Shown here: positions 36,201 to 45,730 of the stretch, piece by piece
How positions within the stretch are numbered: the first letter of the stretch is position 1
Layout: each line of letters begins with the position of its first letter
Source: Nautilus pompilius
Taxonomy: Eukaryota > Mollusca > Cephalopoda > Nautilida > Nautilidae
Length of the DNA: 64,000 nt
Direction of reading: 5' to 3'
Assembly: GCA_018389105.1 (NCBI GenBank)
Contig: JACATO010001085.1
Location: 558,001 to 622,000, forward strand
The notes under the pieces: generated by a model
Databases searched by the model: none
Told to the model about the DNA's origin: nothing
What the model saw: the letters and a program-made list of their open reading frames with translations, nothing else
Program-made: the position numbers and the translations under genes

Positions 36201-39200
36201 CTGCTGCATATGTTTGGAAGCTGGAGGCAGTGGAAATTCTAAAGACAAGGATGGTGCGCAACATGCATGGAAGTCTAGAGGACTTAATAAATTCATATCT
36301 GGTCGAATTCTGGTGGAGATCCAGGCCACATCCTGAAAACTTCTTCGATACATTTCTAGAGTACATTGATCTGGCCTCTCAACACTATCCAATAAACTGG
36401 TGAATAGAAAAAGAGGGCATAACTTCCAGCTTCCAAACACGTGGTGGAAACTCGTGTTGTTTAATAATTACTATTGTTTGTTTAATAATAAAATATCTTT
36501 ATCAACTTTTTCTAGAAATATGAATATGTTACTTTCAGTTTATTTCTTTCACTTTCCAATGTCATTGGCATTGGCAAATTTCCTGATTTCACTTTCATCC
36601 CATTCATCAGCCGAATGATTACCAATATGGTAATCATTCGGCTAAATTTATCTGTTAAAATCCGTCATTATGTCAAAAACATTGATAAAGTTTTGTAATT
36701 TGCTTTGATATATAAGCATAATATATGTCGTGGATTTGGGGTTTTAATGCAATTAAATGGACAAAACTCATTTCTGCAGAGTATAACAACTGACACCTAT
36801 TGATCATGTGACAAACTATTATCAGATATTGGCGATCGATTGACATTGAACTCTGATAGTTGGATTTGACTTCTCTTAGAAATAATTGTGCGTCTCCGGC
36901 GTCTCCACTGGTGTGGTGTGTAGTACTATATCCGTAGTTTTTAGAGTGTCTGTAAAAGTGTATGTGTTAGTATAGTTCAGTATTTCCATCTGTTACTTTT
37001 AATTTTTAACCTTTCAAAATGAAAAAGTTTTTGTTGGATATTAAGAGAAAAGCTAACGATGACCAATCTACTGGTAGTGCTGATAAAAGCAAGCCTAAGT
37101 CAAGAAAGTATGGTGAAAGTTACATATCTTTCGGTTTCACAAGTGCTTTTGCTACTTGAGAAGAACGACCTCAGAGTGTTATTTGTCATAAAATGTTATC
37201 TGCTGAGAGTATGGAGCCAAACAAACTAAAACGATACCTGGAAACAAGTCATGCAGATTTAGCTAACAAACCTCGAAATGTTTTCATTCAAAGGAGAGAT
37301 GAAATGAAGCAACAAAATGTGTCGAAATCACTTTTAGCTTCTTATCAAGTTGCATATAGAATCACTTGGTGCAAAAAACCCCACACATTGGAGAAAATTT
37401 AATTCTTCCAGCAGCTATTGATTCTGTTACAACTATGTTGGGGGGAGTCTAGTGCCAAACAGTTTTTATGTATCCCTTTGTCTAATGACACTGTTTTTCC
37501 TGCTGAATTGCAGATATAGAAAAGGATCTAAATGAGCAACTAATTGAAAAGATAAGAAACAAACCATTTGCTATTCAGATAGATGAGGCCACAGATAGTG
37601 CTAAGGATGCTCATTTAATAATGTCAGATTCATTGAAGAGGGCAAAATAAATGAGGATTTATTCTCTGTAAAGAAATTACAAGGACGAATAAAGCTGAGG
37701 ACCTTTTCAGTATTATTGATAGTTATATTAATGCAAATCTCTTAAAGTGGTCAAACTGTGTGGGTATGCACTGATGGAGCACGCTCTATGTCAGGCTGTC
37801 GCAGAGGACTTCAGGCTTTAATACACCGAAAATCTCCTAGTGCTGTTTAGACACACTGTATTATTCATAGGCAAGTTCTTGCTTCGAAATATTGAGCCCA
37901 GCATTGGAGAAGGTTCTACAAACAACTATAAATGTTGTGAACTATTTAAAAACCAGGCCTGTAAAGGCGAGGATGTTTGCAAGGTTTTGTGAAGAGATGG
38001 GAGCTGAACACCCTTCTTTACTGTGAGTCAAGATGGCTGTCTTGAGGAAACATTTTGACATGTGTTTTCGAACTGAGAAATGAACTTTACCAATATTTAA
38101 CTGAGGAAAGGCATAGTAGTGCACACATGTTTATTGACTGTGATTTCAATATGCAGTTAGCATATTTAAGTGACGTATTTCATAAGCTGAACACTCCTAA
38201 TACCTCACTGCAAGGTGGTGATAACAATATTCTTCAACTCAATGACAAATTAAAATTGTTTATTAGGAAAATTGAACTGTGGCAGAGTAAAATGGAAATG
38301 CAAATTTAAACATGTTACCTGCTTTAAAACAAATTATTGAGATGAGTAACACAAATTAGTGAAGATGTGAAAATCTGTATTTTAAGTCACCTTTCTTCTC
38401 TAAAGTTTTACTTTCAGAACTATTTCCCAGATGTGGAAATAGAAAACATTTGACTGGATAAGGAACCCATTTGATGATAAACTGATAGCTGATATACTTA
38501 CTAGGAGGAGCAATTCATTTATGTCTCTACTGACACTTCTTTGAAAATAAAATTCCCGACAATATCTCTCTCTGAATTTTGGATCAGTGTGCAAAATGAG
38601 CACAAAGAATTAAGTGAGAAGGCTATGAAAATACTGATTCCCTTTGCAACATCCTATTTGTGTGAGACAGGGTTTTCTACAGTTGCTGCAATAAAAAACA
38701 AATACTGATCAAAAATAAATGTGGAACAAGAAATGAGAGCAGCTGTCTCGAAAATAATACCCAGATTTCAAGAATTTTGCAAACGAGTGAGCTCATCCTT
38801 CTCATTAAAAAGTTAGTGGTGTATTCAGACATGCTACTTTTTCGGCTGAGAGATTTGTTGAAAAATTATTCTGGACTTATGGTAGAAAACAGCTTAATAA
38901 GCTTAATAAGCCTTCGTAAATAAATTTGATTTCAGTTTGTTTTTTATGGTGTTTATTACAACAAAGAAAAATATTGAATGCATGCAATTTGCCCATGCGT
39001 TCATGAAATGTAATTGAATTAGTTAAAAAGAAAATTGTTTTTAATCATTTCTTCTGTCTGCATATCTATTTCTTGCTGAGCCCTAACCCTCATGAAATCA
39101 TCTATGGGATTAAGAAACTTACAGACTGAGTAAGTTGCATGACCACTTCTCAGCATAGGAGACCACGATCAAAAGTCCCTACTAGAATTTTCATTTGTCA

Positions 39201-40903
39201 ACATATAACACACATACAAAAGGCTTTGTCATTATGTTATTAAGTTCTCAGTCTGAAAAAAAGAGGAAGACAACTTGTGGAATTCTGATGATTGACTTTA
39301 GATATCATTTATGGATGTGTTGGAATTCAAAATATTTGGCAACAAGAGGAGGAAATTTGTGTGTAGAAGAGAGAAAGAGTGAGCTGGGTAAAAGTCTTCA
39401 AATGTTTTCGGGTATATAGTAGAGAAAATTACTGATTACAAAAAAGAGGGAAAATCTTCCTGGTGAGAACTAAAAAACAAATACTTTTACATTACGCTGA
39501 TGATGCAAAATGCATCAAGAGAGATTTCATCATACTTGCACTGAAAAATGGTACACAATACAGTAGCAGTGCCAAACTGTCTTTCCCAAGTCCACATTTA
39601 AACATTACAGATGAACAAGGTGTGGGACTATACGGATCATCAATGCATTAAAATAATATTAAGTTAAACATTCAAAAGGATTTTATCAGAAACTTTTACA
39701 AACACATGAAAGAGTGAAGGAAATATGCATTTTTTTTTAAAGGCAGTCAGAAAAAAAATTTTGTTCAATAAATACATCAGTAAAAGACATTATCATTATT
39801 ATTATTATTATTATTCGTATTGTAACTATGATAAATTCATTGCTATTATAATAATTCTGTGATATATTTTCAAGATGTCTAAAGTTTTCTTGTATGTTGA
39901 CATTCATTTCCATTACTATTTTATATATAAATGCAATAACTAATTTACATTATTTTGTCTCATATAGCTCTTTCTAGAAAAGTTTTGGCTTCAGTAAGAA
40001 ACCTCAAAGAGAAATGGCAGCCATCTGTACAATTCTAAAATTAATACTCTCACTATTAACTGCTGTTAACTTATTCTCCTCATTAACAATTCTTTTACTA
40101 AAATAATATTTTATATATCTTCTGATATTTATTTATACTGGAATCTCAGCTGATTTGTTTGTATAATACAAACTATTTTTTCTTAAATAAAATGTAATTA
40201 TTACAAATGGATATCAACTTCATAAGACTGATATTAAGTTTAATGATTAATTTCTATATTGAACATTATTTTAAAATTTATGTTTGTTAAATGAAGATTT
40301 TTTTATTTTGGTTTATTTTTCAGCTTTGTTCTAAGTTGAAATTATCATTTAATTTTTTTACTTTACTTTTGTACAAATAGTTTTTATTAGTTTAATCATT
40401 ATTTAGTAAATCAGGGGAATAAAGCAAATATGAACTTAATTTTGCAATGAAAAATGTGACAATTTTCTTTTATTTTAGAGGTACACAAGAATGAGTTCTC
40501 TATTCAATTAAATATGAAGTTTCCACCAAAATAAAATTGTCACCTACTTTAAATAACAGTTAAATTTGTTTTATGCTAGATAAATATAAAAACAAAATGG
40601 TTTCTGCTCCTCATCTCAACATCAATGATACAATTTGTTTGTTGACTCATATGGTAATAGGATTTTGTCTGGGAGAAATAAACAGTCGAGTTCTTAAAGT
40701 GCATACTTTCTCAATTTTATCTAACCAAATATTTAAATCTCCAGGCCTTTTTCTTTGCTGACCGGCTGATGGCTGAAGCTTCTGCCTCTACTCGGGAAGC
40801 TGTTCTGCAAGTGGTGAGTCGATCAGAATCTGAGCAAAAATCGTCCTCTGAGATGCTTCTGAAGACTTGCAAGAAACCATCTCTGGAAAATGGTCTGAAC
40901 TAA
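27102..40903 (+). CDS. CFAP157: CFAP157, cilia- and flagella-associated coiled-coil protein, 10 exons (gene span)
   Basis: Ten exons join in frame to 1695 nt (564 aa; human protein 520 aa): 27102-27256, 27802-27923, 29039-29188, 29306-29459, 30759-31026, 31583-31713, 32613-32763, 33560-33747, 35138-35354 and 40745-40903. The protein starts with a lysine-rich M-P-P-K-K-K-G-G-K-K tail, followed by the family signature I-Q-I-R-D-L-E-Q-R-L-A-R-Y-Q and then long coiled coils. These include E-T-K-D-Q-L-T-S-E-N, G-K-L-A-A-L-E-E-F-R, Q-R-V-N-Q-V-A-A-E-F and I-I-Q-K-L-T-D-K-C. Near the end Y-Q-L-G-D-L-G-L-I-P-R-P matches the human Y-Q-P-G-D-L-G-L-V-P-R. In mammals it is a basal-body/axoneme protein needed for normal sperm tails. 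The last exon is species-specific in sequence and follows a 5.4-kb transposon-filled intron. Confidence 0.94.
27802..27923 (+). CDS. CFAP157: CFAP157 coding exon 2
   Basis: Completes the Arg of L-A-R, then Y-Q-K-R-C-D-E-L and K-R-E-I-I-A-F-W-K-R. Acceptor TTTTTTTTCAG, donor GTAAGA. Confidence 0.93.
28390..28740 (-). repeat. tRNA-derived SINE (family A), minus strand
   Basis: Reverse strand carries the tRNA-like GCCTGAGTTTAAATCCCAATT block, GCTTGGTTTGG and TTTCCTCCCATATCTAAAA blocks seen in the other copies. Lies in CFAP157 intron 2. It is clearly GC-richer than the intron and includes a G8 run near 28444. Confidence 0.65.
29039..29188 (+). CDS. CFAP157: CFAP157 coding exon 3
   Basis: 150 nt; encodes D-E-I-G-D-M-N-D-R-L and F-L-E-T-K-D-Q-L-T-S-E-N. 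Acceptor GATTTTAG, donor GTAAGT. Confidence 0.93.
29306..29459 (+). CDS. CFAP157: CFAP157 coding exon 4
   Basis: 154 nt; encodes G-K-L-A-A-L-E-E-F-R-V-Q-K-E-D-L through V-I-D-K-D-R. Acceptor TATTTTAG, donor AG|GTTATT. Confidence 0.93.
30459..30506 (+). repeat. Short hairpin, 18-bp arms and 12-nt loop
   Basis: TTTTGCTGGCTTTGTATT (30459-30476) faces AATACAAAGTCAGCAAAA (30489-30506). The single mismatch would be a G-U pair in plus-strand RNA, and one further C-G pair extends the stem. It sits in CFAP157 intron 4. The stem is shorter than a typical pre-miRNA, so function is unknown. Confidence 0.6.
30759..31026 (+). CDS. CFAP157: CFAP157 coding exon 5
   Basis: The longest exon (268 nt), wholly coiled coil: K-K-E-M-V-Q-R-V-N-Q-V-A-A-E-F, E-T-T-K-R-T-I-G-E-N, and a KEKKNK run. 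Donor AAA|GTAATT. Confidence 0.93.
31583..31713 (+). CDS. CFAP157: CFAP157 coding exon 6
   Basis: 131 nt; I-I-Q-K-L-T-D-K-C-R through K-K-Q-L-A-D-Y, acidic coiled coil. The donor AT|GTTATT is weak but is the only one that keeps the frame into exon 7. Confidence 0.87.
32613..32763 (+). CDS. CFAP157: CFAP157 coding exon 7
   Basis: 151 nt; N-Q-T-R-S-L-N-E-Q-L through A-S-E-A-L-K-K-A-L-Q, coiled coil. Donor CAG|GTATGG. Confidence 0.9.
32985..33195 (-). repeat. tRNA-derived SINE (family A), minus strand, diverged
   Basis: Reverse strand shows TTTCTCCCACATCTAAAAATGA and a GGATCAAGGGCTCAATTC block comparable to the tRNA-like head of family A. Lies in CFAP157 intron 7. Confidence 0.55.
33560..33747 (+). 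CDS. CFAP157: CFAP157 coding exon 8
   Basis: 188 nt; N-E-Q-L-V-N-E-E-D-E-D-L-V-I-R-I, L-K-H-L-L-Y-L-L-N-S-A-A and a lysine-rich end. Corresponds to the human segment ending M-L-Q-Q-L-L-V-M-L-S-S. Donor CG|GTAAGC. Confidence 0.92.
35138..35354 (+). CDS. CFAP157: CFAP157 coding exon 9
   Basis: 217 nt; P-P-I-S-D-P-L-S, then Y-Q-L-G-D-L-G-L-I-P-R-P and S-P-T-T-R-L-G, the conserved C-terminal signature. Donor AAA|GTAAGA. Confidence 0.93.
35797..35850 (+). repeat. hAT-type terminal repeat relic
   Basis: TGGTTCTCAAACTGTGGGTT is the typical left end of hAT elements of the Charlie/ZBED kind. The matching right end was not found, so its link to the transposase relic further right is inferred. Confidence 0.5.
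36017..36600. repeat. Large imperfect inverted repeat in CFAP157 intron 9
   Basis: The left arm 36017-36205 and the reverse complement of the right arm about 36446-36600 share CTGAAAGTAAxATATTCATATTTC, a run of AATAATTATTAAACAACAC type, and a GGAATGTGAAATAAA-like block. About 240 bp lie between. It looks like the two halves of a fold-back or hAT-derived element. Confidence 0.65.
36609..36643. repeat. Perfect 16-bp-arm palindrome with 3-nt centre
   Basis: AGCCGAATGATTACCA, ATA, TGGTAATCATTCGGCT. It abuts the right edge of the larger inverted repeat and may be its tip duplication. Confidence 0.9.
37019..38814 (+). pseudogene. Decayed hAT transposase (ZBED-like)
   Basis: The frame begins M-K-K-F-L-L-D-I-K and continues to a BED-finger remnant where the first cysteine of C-x-x-C is Ser (S-V-I-C) and L-K-R-Y-L-E-T-S-H follows. 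Later fragments include F-A-I-Q-I-D-E-A-T-D-S-A and a terminal dimerisation-like segment with G-F-S-T-V-A-A-I-K-N-K, ending near 38814. At least five stops or frameshifts interrupt it. This is a hAT transposase of the type that gave rise to ZBED5-like genes, now dead inside CFAP157 intron 9. Confidence 0.75.
40745..40903 (+). CDS. CFAP157: CFAP157 coding exon 10 (last)
   Basis: 159 nt after an AAATCTCCAG acceptor, phase 0, to TAA at 40901-40903. It encodes F-F-F-A-D-R-L-M-A-E-A-S-A-S-T-R-E-A and a serine/lysine-rich end. The phase agrees with exon 9, 5.4 kb upstream, and composition is coding-like. Sequence similarity to human in this last part is weak, so it rests mainly on splice logic. Confidence 0.8.
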   Translation, partial: AFFFADRLMAEASASTREAVLQVVSRSESEQKSSSEMLLKTCKKPSLENGLN

Positions 40904-41342
40904 AGTTCACTGCACCACATCAAATATGTACTACTTGTAAATGATTGTGATTTCACTGCAATATTGTTTGTTTTAGTTATAATTTCAAATTTGTTTGTTT
41001 AAATATCTGAATGTTAACACTCAACCTGTGCTTATTCCAGTTAATCCAAAATTTACCAGTTAAAAGTGAAGTGTTAAGTCATAAATTTTAGCAGTTAGAA
41101 ATTCTTTGTCAACTGTTAATGTGATTTGTATTTGTTGTTCATCCTTCAGGTAGAGAAGTGGTATAATTTAATAGGCTTTATGATAATGCATTATCTCAAA
41201 AGAAACAAACTTGTAGTAGAAATATTCACTCTACTTATCCAAACAGCTTTCAAAATCAGTGAATATTATAATAAACATCAAATGTCAAAGCAAAATTTGA
41301 AACTAATGTATTTTCTGATGGCAGTTTTATTTCAAAATTTTA

Positions 41343-41348
41343 AATAAA
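41343..41348 (+). promoter_or_regulatory. Candidate CFAP157 poly(A) signal
   Basis: AATAAA 440 bases after the stop codon. An earlier one lies near 41268. Which is used cannot be told from sequence. Confidence 0.4.
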
Positions 41349-42329
41349 ATTTGGTTTATTTATTAAACTCATTGAGGTGTGGAATAAAATTTGATAAAAT
41401 TCAAATAAACAGAAATTTAGAGTAATCAGAAAGCCAAAATAAACCAATGCATAAAAATTAAGTTCTTCAAATATGCAGCAGACCTGTTAAGTTTTGAAAA
41501 TGCAAATCAGAGATCTGTCCTAGTATGTAGCACCATAAGTGTGTACATGCAGAAAATTTCTTTAAAAAATCATTTACAATGTAAAAAAATTGCCATTTAA
41601 GTTGTTATATACAAGAACATTTTAATAGTTTTTAAAGATAAAAGTTATAAGCTCAATAGGCTCTAAAGCCTTTTGTGCTTAAAGGCATTTTTCTTTGTAT
41701 TTACTTTTTCTACAAATTTTTATTTTATTAATGCAGAATCTAATAACTGACCGTTTCAATCTGAGAAAAATACAAATGCTAATCTGCAATAACTTTCCTT
41801 CCAAATTTCTTTATATTTCAAAGGATAAAGCTGAAAAGTTACTTAATTTTATGACTACTGTTTCTTGAAGCTTAACAAGTCTGATGTTAATATAGTTAAG
41901 GCACTCAAATTACATTTCATTCCATTTAACTTCTGAATGAAGTGAATGTAAGAAATGCCAGCCTACTTTAATAATTTTCAGAATCTATTGGCTCCTACTG
42001 GACTTAACACATGAGCCAGGGAGAAAGGCAAAACTATTGATTTAAAATAAACTTTTTTTGGCTTCTTGTTTGTATGGTAAATGATTTTTAAAATTTTCAT
42101 TACAGTACAAATTCTAATTATTTGAATTGTTCCTTTAAACGCTTTTAGGTTAACATGCTCTACATCAAATTACCAATAATCTGTGATACTTAGTAGTGGA
42201 ATTAACTGTTTTATTTTTTCCTGTCTTTAGCTGCATTGAATATATTGGCATTTAAAATGTCGGAACAAATCTATTGATTATTCTGCATCTAAACTTTTTT
42301 TTTTATATATACAGAGACTTGATATAAGT
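41349..42329. other. Intergenic, nothing recognised
   Basis: AT-rich sequence without open frames of note. Confidence 0.6.
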
Positions 42330-43170
42330 AAATAGGCACCCCTTGTGACTCTAATAGTCCATTACAGTAGTTCTGATGGAATTTGAAAGGTGATGCATAG
42401 TTTTGCAATGGAACATTGGTAAAAGATAGTGTAAAATCTCCATGGCACAAAATATTCTGCTGTTGACACTTAACGGTGATTGTTCAGTTTAAGAGAAGCC
42501 ACAAGATAACTAGGATGCCCAAAGCCAACAATGTAAATTGCATGCTGTGAAAAGAAGTGTGGATGGAAACCAAACCTAATAATCATTTGCAAATGTGGTG
42601 GTACATATGTAAGCATCCTTGAGACCCATCAGACTTAATCTCCACAACACAAGATAGTGGAATAATGACCAGATGCAAACCACTTCTGATCCCATGCAAT
42701 GTCAATTGTCAACAGAAATGGAAAACATACCACCACTCTTCTTTGGCTCTTGGAGTATTGCCATGTTTCCTACAAGTTCAGTTTTTGACAGCTCTCAGAT
42801 GATTGCATGTGTGGGGAACCATCCAACAATTTTCATTAAACCATGACAAAATATAGTGGTCTGTCTGTCAAGGTAAAGGGTGTGCAATTTGGGCCACTAG
42901 CCAATCAGCAGTTTTGAACCCCATTAAATGTGTAGGGGACATTCTCAACTAATCCCTACAAGTGTTCCCATACACCCACTACCTGAGACTATTACAGATT
43001 CTGTAACAGAAAATAGCTGCAATCCTGCAGACCAAGATTGCTGATCTTGTCTACACAGTGTAGTGCATAGCTGCCTTGCATAAAGCAAAGGGCTGCATCA
43101 CAAAGTATTAACCCCCACATATTTTGATAATGCTACATACAGTTCCAAAATAAAGGGTTCTTCTTTCAGA
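42330..43170 (+). mobile_element. Decayed Tc1-like transposon
   Basis: The plus strand around 42893-42950 reads L-A-S-Q-S-A-V-L-N-P-I-K-C-V-G-D-I-L, a mutated form of the Tc1 W-P-x-x-S-P-D-L-N-P-I-E-x-x-W-D-x-L box. Upstream fragments fit the DDE core with stops. It resembles the relics at 10540 and 20215, but I could not align their ends. Confidence 0.65.
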
Positions 43171-44765
43171 CATCTTATGCCACTTCTGTATATATGGTAC
43201 ATTGTACATATTTATGTACATACAAAAATTACACCTTTGAGCTAGGTCATCCTATAAAAGGACAAATTTCTTACTAAACAATTTAAATGTTTAGCTTGGA
43301 CAAAGACAGCTCAAAGCTGCTGATGCCTTGCCACGAACTGCAGGACTTAGTGTATTTGAAGGCCATTTCCAGACAAATGAATTAGAAAATTCTGTCAAGC
43401 TAGAAATCCTATCATATACTTAAGCAAATGTGTGACTGCTCAGGAGAGGTAAGGGATTTCTAGCTTTATCTAGAATGAGGCAACAAAGACTGACTGACTT
43501 ATAAAACACTACAAGAGTTATAAAGATAAAAAAAAGATAAACATCATTATGCACGTTTTCAACATTTAGTCCTTACTGACTTAAAATGACTGTTTGTGAG
43601 AAATCAAATCTTGCCATACCTCTGCAACTGAAAAATAAGTTTTTTTGCTTTGTTTTTCTTAACTTGGTGGCCTTTTTTTTTTTTTTTGTACACCAACTTC
43701 TGCAATCACTTGGTATGATAAATCAAGATTTAAGATCTGATATTTTGTTATTTTCAACATTTATCTAATACAAAACAAGGACAGTGTAGTTTTTGTTAAA
43801 ATATTTATTCACATTTTGACACAATGCAACATTCCAGTTCTGTGGAAATGTATCAATGAGAAAACAGAACCTGGCCACTTAGTTAACATTGGAACAACCA
43901 TGAGTGCTATCTTGGCAGTGGAAATGCAAGAACAAGTACAAACAATCACTGGGGTCAAGTGCATATTGCTGGGAGTTGCTGGTTGGAAGTGTAGTCCAAT
44001 CCAGGAAGCAGATTTAAATAGTTTGTAATGCAGGAACAGATGCAAAATCTAGACTTGGCCTAATTCTAAATCCTGGTGTATCTTCATTGTAGCCTTCCTT
44101 GCTCTCTCTCTCTCAAAAGAAACAACAAAAACAATCTTCCTTAATAGTGACAAAGAAAACAATGTGATGTAAGAGTAGATACCATGACAGAGGTAGACAA
44201 AACGAGACAAAAAAATCTGTACACAAATGAAAGGAATGATATAGCATTTGAATATTTCTTACAGATTTAGTTTAAATGAAAGACATGATTATAGGAAGCT
44301 CTATCTGTAACTTAGTTTTCATAAATTAATGTTTAATCAGCTGATAAAAATACAAGTCATTTAGATTCCACTAAATGAAATACTACCATTTTGCATACAA
44401 TATTTTTTGTAACATACAGATGTGTAATTTAATATTTTTACCCAACATTTTATTAGTTTCCAATTCTAACAGTTACTAACACACTCTAAAGGTCATTAAT
44501 CTATGGTAACTCCACTCAGTCCATCTTTGTCTATCAATTTTTGTATTTATTAATGTACAATCAACATTATAGGATCAATGACAAGGGATATATTGTCGTA
44601 TCCCCATAAGTGCAGGCACAATGGACCTAACTAAAAATTGCTGATGAATTAACTTTTTGTTAGAATTTGTTGGCAAGTCTGCATGACCCACATGACTGTT
44701 CACATTCTGTACCAGTCTATATCACTGGTCATGTTTCTAAAATTTCAACATTCTACTATGTATGT
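43171..44765. other. Intergenic, nothing recognised
   Basis: Both strands are open for about 70 codons around 43810-44045, but neither frame looks like a known protein. A (CT)n run lies near 44101. Confidence 0.5.
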
Positions 44766-45730
44766 ACAGTAAAAGCTTGTTTATCTGGCATTTTATTAAC
44801 CAGAAAGCTCTATTAACTGGCATTTTAAAAAATATCACAATACAGATCACTATTTTGATAACTATGATCCAGATTAACATTATCTGGAACAAGCCAAAAG
44901 CTCCAAGGGCTGAATATTTACCGAGCATAATAGGTGATGCTGCCAGTTGTCATTGTCCTCTGTGACCACCATTATGTCGGTTAAAAGTAAAAGTTATTTT
45001 GTATTTATTGTGGATTATCAACATATTCATTCAACATGACATTGAATAAACCATCAACAAGTAAAGGTGAAAAGGAGGGTGATTCTAACAATAAATTAGA
45101 AGATAAACTTATGCAAGAGACTTTTTAAAGGTGAAAATAGGAATGATATAATGAGAGAATTCAGGGTTGGCTCCTCTACCATTTACGACATTAAGGAGCA
45201 AAAAGATAAGTTAATGGGATTTTATGAAAAATTCTGAAACATGAGAAATCTGTAGAACTGCACCATACTCTTCATAAACCAAAACTTGAACAGCTTCTAT
45301 AGGAATGGTTTGCACTAAAATGTTCTGAGGGTGCCCCAATATCTGGGCCTATGGTCATTGAAAAGGCAAGAGACATTTTACAAGCAAATGGAACTCACTG
45401 AACTGTGCGCCTTTTCCAATGGTAGCTTTCCTGTTTTAAGCTGCATCATGGAATAAGATGCCTTGTTGTTGTGGGTGAACAGAAGTCTGCTGAAAAGTAT
45501 TGTGAAATCTTCTCTAAGCTAGTTGTAGAGCATGATGTGTCACCAGATCAAATATACAATACCAATGAAACTGGCCTATTCTGGTGCTACCTATTTCAAC
45601 TTAGCAGGTGCTGGTGAAGCAAGTGCTTCTGAATTAACCAGAACCTCTCAGGTCTCATGGATGCTGGATAACAAAGCTTTTACTGTATTTATGTTAAGAT
45701 GTGATTGTTGTTTTCCATTTTTAGTTTAAA
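44766..45730 (+). mobile_element. Decayed Tigger/jerky-like (pogo superfamily) element
   Basis: The left end CAGTAAAAGCTTGTTTATCT at 44767 matches the terminal repeat style of Tigger/jerky elements. A broken transposase follows: M-T-L-N-K-P-S-T-S-K-G-E near 45036, a helix-turn-helix-like part, then [11 protein letters not shown] near 45550, where the usual D-E-T-G-L-F-W catalytic box has Asn for Asp. The right half is missing or unrecognisable. Confidence 0.7.

Noticed and set aside
35985..36440. 151-codon minus-strand open frame
   Set aside because: It lies inside the inverted repeat; the same peptide fragments reappear from the other arm on the opposite strand.
43816..44028. 70-codon frames open on both strands
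   Set aside because: Neither shows a family motif or splice sites; probably decayed repeat.
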